DNA of 8,981 bases from Solirubrobacteraceae bacterium. GTDB lineage: Bacteria; Actinomycetota; Thermoleophilia; Solirubrobacterales; Solirubrobacteraceae. Positions 6,320-8,981 of the stretch are shown here, piece after piece; within the stretch, counting starts at the first letter, position 1; each line of letters starts with the position of its first letter. Made by a program: the position numbers and the translations under genes. Below the pieces are notes generated by a model, which saw only the letters and a list, made by a program, of their open reading frames with translations, did no database searches and was not told the DNA's origin. The DNA lies in assembly GCA_019683665.1 (NCBI GenBank), contig JADGIB010000138.1:1-8981 (forward strand). Reading direction: 5' to 3'.

Positions 6320-6360
6320 GCGGGAGCGAGCGAAGCAACCCCTCAATGGAGGAGAGTTCC

Positions 6361-7749
6361 ATGGAGAGAGCGACGTGGCGCCGGTTCTTGGGTCGGCCGG
6401 CGCTGGCGGCCTTCGCCGCCGCCGCGGCCCTCACGACGCTGGCGGCCTGCGGCAGCAGCGACGACGGGGGCGGCACCGGCACCTCGGCCGGCGCCCAGAC
6501 GCAGTCGACCGAGGAGATCGACGTCAAGCCCACCGGCGCGGCGAAGATGGAGGTCGGCACCGAGTGCGGCCAGAGCGTCCCGGTCGGCCCGTCCAACAAG
6601 GACGGCGTCTACGCGCAGATGCCCAAGGAGCTGCAGGACATCTACGCCAGCTACCCGGGCGAGATCTTCGAGAGCCCGTGGGCGACGCGCAAGATCGACA
6701 AGAAGCCGCCGTGGAAGATCGGCTACATCACGATCGGCGTCAGCAACCAGTACCAGAACAACGTCCTCAAGCAGCTCAAGGAGGAGTTCGCCGAGGCCAA
6801 GAAGAAGGGCCTCGTCGAGGGCGAGCTGGTGACGAACATCCCGCCGAGCCTGGCGCAGTCGACGCCTGAGAGCCAGATCGCGGCGATGAAGCAGATGGTC
6901 CAGCAGGGCGTCGACGCGATCATCATCAACCCGGCCGACTCCGTCGCCGAGTCCGCGACGATGGAGGAGCTGGGCGAGAAGCACGGCGTCCCGGTCGTCC
7001 TGGCCGACGTGCCGCCCGCGCCGGGTGGCAAGTGGCAGACGTCCACCTGGACCCAGAACCAGGTCGAGACGGACGCCGGCGTCCTGAAGCTGCTGGGCGG
7101 CAAGGGCAAGGTCCTCATCGTCCGCGGCATCGCCGGCAACCAGAACGACAAGGTCCTCTACAACCAGAAGATCCAGAACATCAAGAACTGCCCCGACATC
7201 GAGGTCGTCGGGACGCTCTACGGCAACTGGGACAACGGCACGGCCAAGCAGGTCGTCTCGCAGTACCTGGCGTCGCATCCGGGCAAGATCGACGCGGTCC
7301 TGCAGAACGGCGGCATGGCGGCCGGCATCATCCAGGCCTTCGAGTCCCGCGGCATCGAGGTGCCGATCGTCGGCATGGAGCAGTGCACGGCCGGCGACCT
7401 GTCGTGGTGGCTGGAGCGCAAGGACAGCTACGAGACCGTCGCGGGCTGCATCAACGGCCTGCAGGGCGGCTTCGTGTACTTCCAGACCGCGCTGCGGATC
7501 CTGGCCAACAAGGGGCCGAAGTACAACATCCTGTCGATGCCCGCCGTGGCGATCGACAACACCAACCTGGAGGCCTACGCGCAGCCCGGCCTCCCGCTGA
7601 CCTCGGACCTGGAGCTCCCGGGCCCGAAGACGGCGTGGTGCGACAACGAGTGCCTGGACACGTACTTCAACCACCCGGGGTCGGTGGAGTCGCCTGACGA
7701 CGTCGTGGACGATCCGACGGCGTCCCCGCCCTCCGAGGAGGAGAACTAG
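6361..7749 (+). CDS. Lipoprotein substrate-binding protein of the ABC importer (periplasmic-binding-protein type I)
   Basis: A 462-residue exported protein that presents the ligand to the fused permease. Residues 1-29 form a signal peptide (basic WRR, then an alanine-rich core) ending in the lipobox LAAC, with C30 the lipidated cysteine. A Gly/Ser/Thr-rich tether (31-60) follows. The binding fold starts near 118 with WKIGYITIGVSNQYQNNVLKQL, typical of the sugar-binding RbsB group, and continues with VDAIIINPAD (184-193), GVPVVLAD (209-216), KVLIVRG (250-256) and PIVGME (335-340). It is longer than usual (RbsB proteins have about 300 residues) because of an 85-residue N-terminal insert before the fold and an acidic C-terminal tail. 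Further cysteines at 69, 277, 342, 363, 427 and 431 could form disulfides. The start is set by GGAGGAG at 6348-6354, 6 nt upstream; the in-frame ATG at 6346 overlaps that site. The gene sits 41 nt after the permease gene. Ligand not predictable. Confidence 0.94.
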   Translation: MERATWRRFLGRPALAAFAAAAALTTLAACGSSDDGGGTGTSAGAQTQSTEEIDVKPTGAAKMEVGTECGQSVPVGPSNKDGVYAQMPKELQDIYASYPGEIFESPWATRKIDKKPPWKIGYITIGVSNQYQNNVLKQLKEEFAEAKKKGLVEGELVTNIPPSLAQSTPESQIAAMKQMVQQGVDAIIINPADSVAESATMEELGEKHGVPVVLADVPPAPGGKWQTSTWTQNQVETDAGVLKLLGGKGKVLIVRGIAGNQNDKVLYNQKIQNIKNCPDIEVVGTLYGNWDNGTAKQVVSQYLASHPGKIDAVLQNGGMAAGIIQAFESRGIEVPIVGMEQCTAGDLSWWLERKDSYETVAGCINGLQGGFVYFQTALRILANKGPKYNILSMPAVAIDNTNLEAYAQPGLPLTSDLELPGPKTAWCDNECLDTYFNHPGSVESPDDVVDDPTASPPSEEEN

Positions 7750-7761
7750 CCACGGCACGCC

Positions 7762-7780
7762 CCGCTCCCGGCCGGAGCGG
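7762..7780 (+). terminator. GC-rich stem-loop after the ABC operon
   Basis: CCGCTCC (7762-7768) and GGAGCGG (7774-7780) form a perfect 7-bp stem around the 5-nt loop CGGCC, beginning 13 nt after the stop of the binding-protein gene. No T-run follows, so it is not a classic intrinsic terminator. It may slow transcription or protect the 3' end of the transporter mRNA. The rest of the 114-bp gap shows no recognisable promoter, so the two downstream genes may depend on read-through past this hairpin. Confidence 0.4.
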
Positions 7781-7863
7781 CGCATGATCAGGCCCGGCTC
7801 GTCCCGCGCCCCCCGGGTGCTGGGCGGCCGGGCCTGTCGGTTTCGACGACCCGAGAGGAGCCC

Positions 7864-8310
7864 ATGGCAGAGGAGCTCGAGGAGCTGCGCGCCCGGGTGC
7901 GCGAGCTCGAGGACCGCGAGGCGATCCGCAACCTCCTGCAGGAGTACCGGCGCACGCTCGACGTGCGCGACCTGCGCGCGTTCTCGGCCCTGTTCGCCGC
8001 GAACGGGACGTGGAGCGGCAGGTCCGGCACGGCGACCGGGCCGGACGCGATCCACGACATGCTGGCCGAGCAGCTGCCCGACAACCCGCCGGCGCCCGGC
8101 CCGACGCTGTGGCACTGGATCAGCGACCCGGTCATCACCGTCGACGGGGACCGGGCGACCGCGTCGAGCCTGTGGATGCACGTCCGCCGCGGCGACGACG
8201 ACCGCCCGCTGCTGCCGACGCTCGGCGCCTACGACGACGAGCTCGTCCGCGAGGACGGCCGCTGGCGCTTCCTGCGCCGCACGGTCAGCCCGCTGATCCC
8301 GGCCACCTGA
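7864..8310 (+). CDS. SnoaL-like (NTF2-fold) protein
   Basis: A 148-residue soluble protein with the cone-shaped SnoaL/NTF2-like pattern: a charged N-terminal helix that could form a coiled coil (2-20, Glu/Leu/Arg-rich), DREAIRNLLQEYRRTLDVRD (17-36), LFAANGTW (43-50), a conserved tryptophan-histidine pair at W83/H84, then ITVDGDRATA (91-100), and a final strand pair with DGRWRFLRRTVSP (131-143). The fold covers polyketide cyclases, dehydratases, isomerases and subunits of ring-hydroxylating enzymes; members with this opening are common in catabolic and secondary-metabolite clusters. H84 and nearby acids could be catalytic, but no specific reaction can be assigned. The ribosome site GAGAGGAG (7853-7860) sits close to the ATG. 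The stop overlaps the ribosome site of the next gene, so the pair form one unit. Fold fairly sure; function open. Confidence 0.88.
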   Translation: MAEELEELRARVRELEDREAIRNLLQEYRRTLDVRDLRAFSALFAANGTWSGRSGTATGPDAIHDMLAEQLPDNPPAPGPTLWHWISDPVITVDGDRATASSLWMHVRRGDDDRPLLPTLGAYDDELVREDGRWRFLRRTVSPLIPAT

Positions 8311-8320
8311 GGAGGACCCG

Positions 8321-8974
8321 ATGCCCGATCACGTCCATCTCGTCTTCAGCGTCCCGCCCGAGGGCGTCTCGCGCGCCGACTACGACGCGTTCTACGACCG
8401 CCATCTCGAGGAGATCCTCGGCGGCGAGGGCTTCACCGCCGCGCGCCGCTACTGGCTGACGCCGGCCTCGCCCGAGCGGCCCGAGGTCGAGTACGAGCAC
8501 GTCGCCGTCTACCGCACCGACGGGCCGCCCGAGGCGGCGCTGGCCGCGCTCGCCCGCCGCCAGGAGGCGGGGGAGATCACGCTGCCCGAGTGGTTCGACG
8601 CCGTCCGCTTCCTGGCCTACGACGGCCGCCCGCTCGAGGACGCCGAGCTCGCGTTCCCGCAGCAGGGCTACATCGTGCTCAGCCACGCGCCGGCGCGCTT
8701 CACCGACGACGAGTTCAACGGCTGGTACTACGCGCACGCGCGCGAGAACCTCACCTCCGACGGCTTCGAGGCGGTGTGGCGCTACGCGCTCACGCCGCGC
8801 ATCGGCGGCGAGGGCCGCGCCGGCCGCGCCCGCCACGGCGCGATCTACGACTGCCACGGCGAGCTGGCCGAGCTGCGCGCCGCGCTGGCCGAGTCGGCGA
8901 AGGCGCGGCGCGTGGACATCCCGGACTGGATGCCGGAGGGCGAGTTCTTCTCGTACCTGGCGACGGCGCCCTGA
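8321..8974 (+). CDS. Tandem-duplicated dimeric alpha/beta-barrel (EthD-like) protein
   Basis: A 217-residue soluble protein built from two copies of the fold seen at 2071-2448. Copy 1 (5-105): HVHLVFSVP, YDAFYDRHLEEIL at 21-33, GFTAARRYWL at 37-46, HVAVYRT at 60-66, PEWFDAVRF at 89-97. Copy 2 (115-217): GYIVLSHAP, FNGWYYAHARENL at 132-144, GFEAVWRYAL at 148-157, HGAIYDC at 172-178, PDWMPEGEFF at 201-210. H28 and H139 occupy matching positions, as do the RY pairs at 43-44 and 154-155. The single-domain members dimerise to form a barrel, so this protein may form the barrel within one chain. The ribosome site TGAGGAGG (8308-8315) overlaps the stop of the SnoaL-like gene 10 nt before, indicating co-translation. 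The gene ends 7 nt from the window edge. A role in handling the same metabolite as its short paralogue is inferred; function unknown. Confidence 0.9.
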   Translation: MPDHVHLVFSVPPEGVSRADYDAFYDRHLEEILGGEGFTAARRYWLTPASPERPEVEYEHVAVYRTDGPPEAALAALARRQEAGEITLPEWFDAVRFLAYDGRPLEDAELAFPQQGYIVLSHAPARFTDDEFNGWYYAHARENLTSDGFEAVWRYALTPRIGGEGRAGRARHGAIYDCHGELAELRAALAESAKARRVDIPDWMPEGEFFSYLATAP

Positions 8975-8981
8975 CGGGCGC

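Noticed and set aside
4118..6346. 742-residue open frame on the minus strand opposite the permease gene, and a similar 738-residue one at 2035-4251
   Set aside because: Both are made of Arg/Asp/Ala/Glu/His-rich low-complexity sequence with no recognisable domain, as expected from the antisense of GC-rich codons. They lie opposite genes with clear motifs.
4486..6360. Upstream part of the long plus-strand frame that ends with the binding protein
   Set aside because: It is an Arg/Pro-rich shadow of the permease in another frame. The signal peptide and ribosome site place the real start at 6361.
6361..6393. Twin-arginine (Tat) export signal in the binding protein
   Set aside because: WRRFLG resembles a Tat motif but lacks the usual spacing and preceding serine; a standard Sec lipoprotein signal with LAAC explains the sequence.

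Overview
The window is GC-rich DNA (roughly 70% or more by eye) with strongly G/C-biased third codon positions, Shine-Dalgarno-type ribosome sites and TAGGAT-like -10 boxes. This points to a high-GC actinobacterium. The protein style would suit the Thermoleophilia/Solirubrobacterales or a related lineage, but that placement is a weak inference because no rRNA or marker gene is present. No tRNA, rRNA, insertion sequence, CRISPR array or phage gene was seen. The window looks like ordinary chromosomal metabolic DNA.

Layout: a cytochrome P450 gene on the minus strand (58-1260) is divergent from a GntR/FCD-family regulator gene (1359-2006). Their 98-bp shared control region holds two direct copies of an AT-rich motif (core TATAGGA), enclosed by a 10-bp perfect inverted repeat. 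Downstream on the plus strand are a small dimeric alpha/beta-barrel protein (2071-2448), an ABC importer of the ribose/xylose class (two-domain ATPase 2596-4170, a single polypeptide holding two fused permease domains 4172-6319, lipoprotein substrate-binding protein 6361-7749), a SnoaL-like protein (7864-8310), and a double-length relative of the barrel protein (8321-8974). The TATAGGA motif recurs just upstream of the first barrel gene and of the ABC operon, and I did not see it elsewhere.

Proposed joint function (inference): the GntR regulator senses a small carboxylate-like or related metabolite and controls its own promoter, the P450, the barrel gene and the importer. The importer brings in a substrate that need not be a sugar, given the company it keeps. 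The P450 oxidises the substrate or a derivative, and the SnoaL-like and EthD-like barrel proteins handle later intermediates. The substrate cannot be told from the sequence.

The most unusual points are the fused double permease, the repeated TATAGGA motif that defines a candidate local regulon, the P450 I-helix that lacks the usual acid-threonine pair, the single and tandem-duplicated barrel paralogues on either side of the transporter, and a nine-codon leader ORF whose stop overlaps the likely GTG start of the ATPase.
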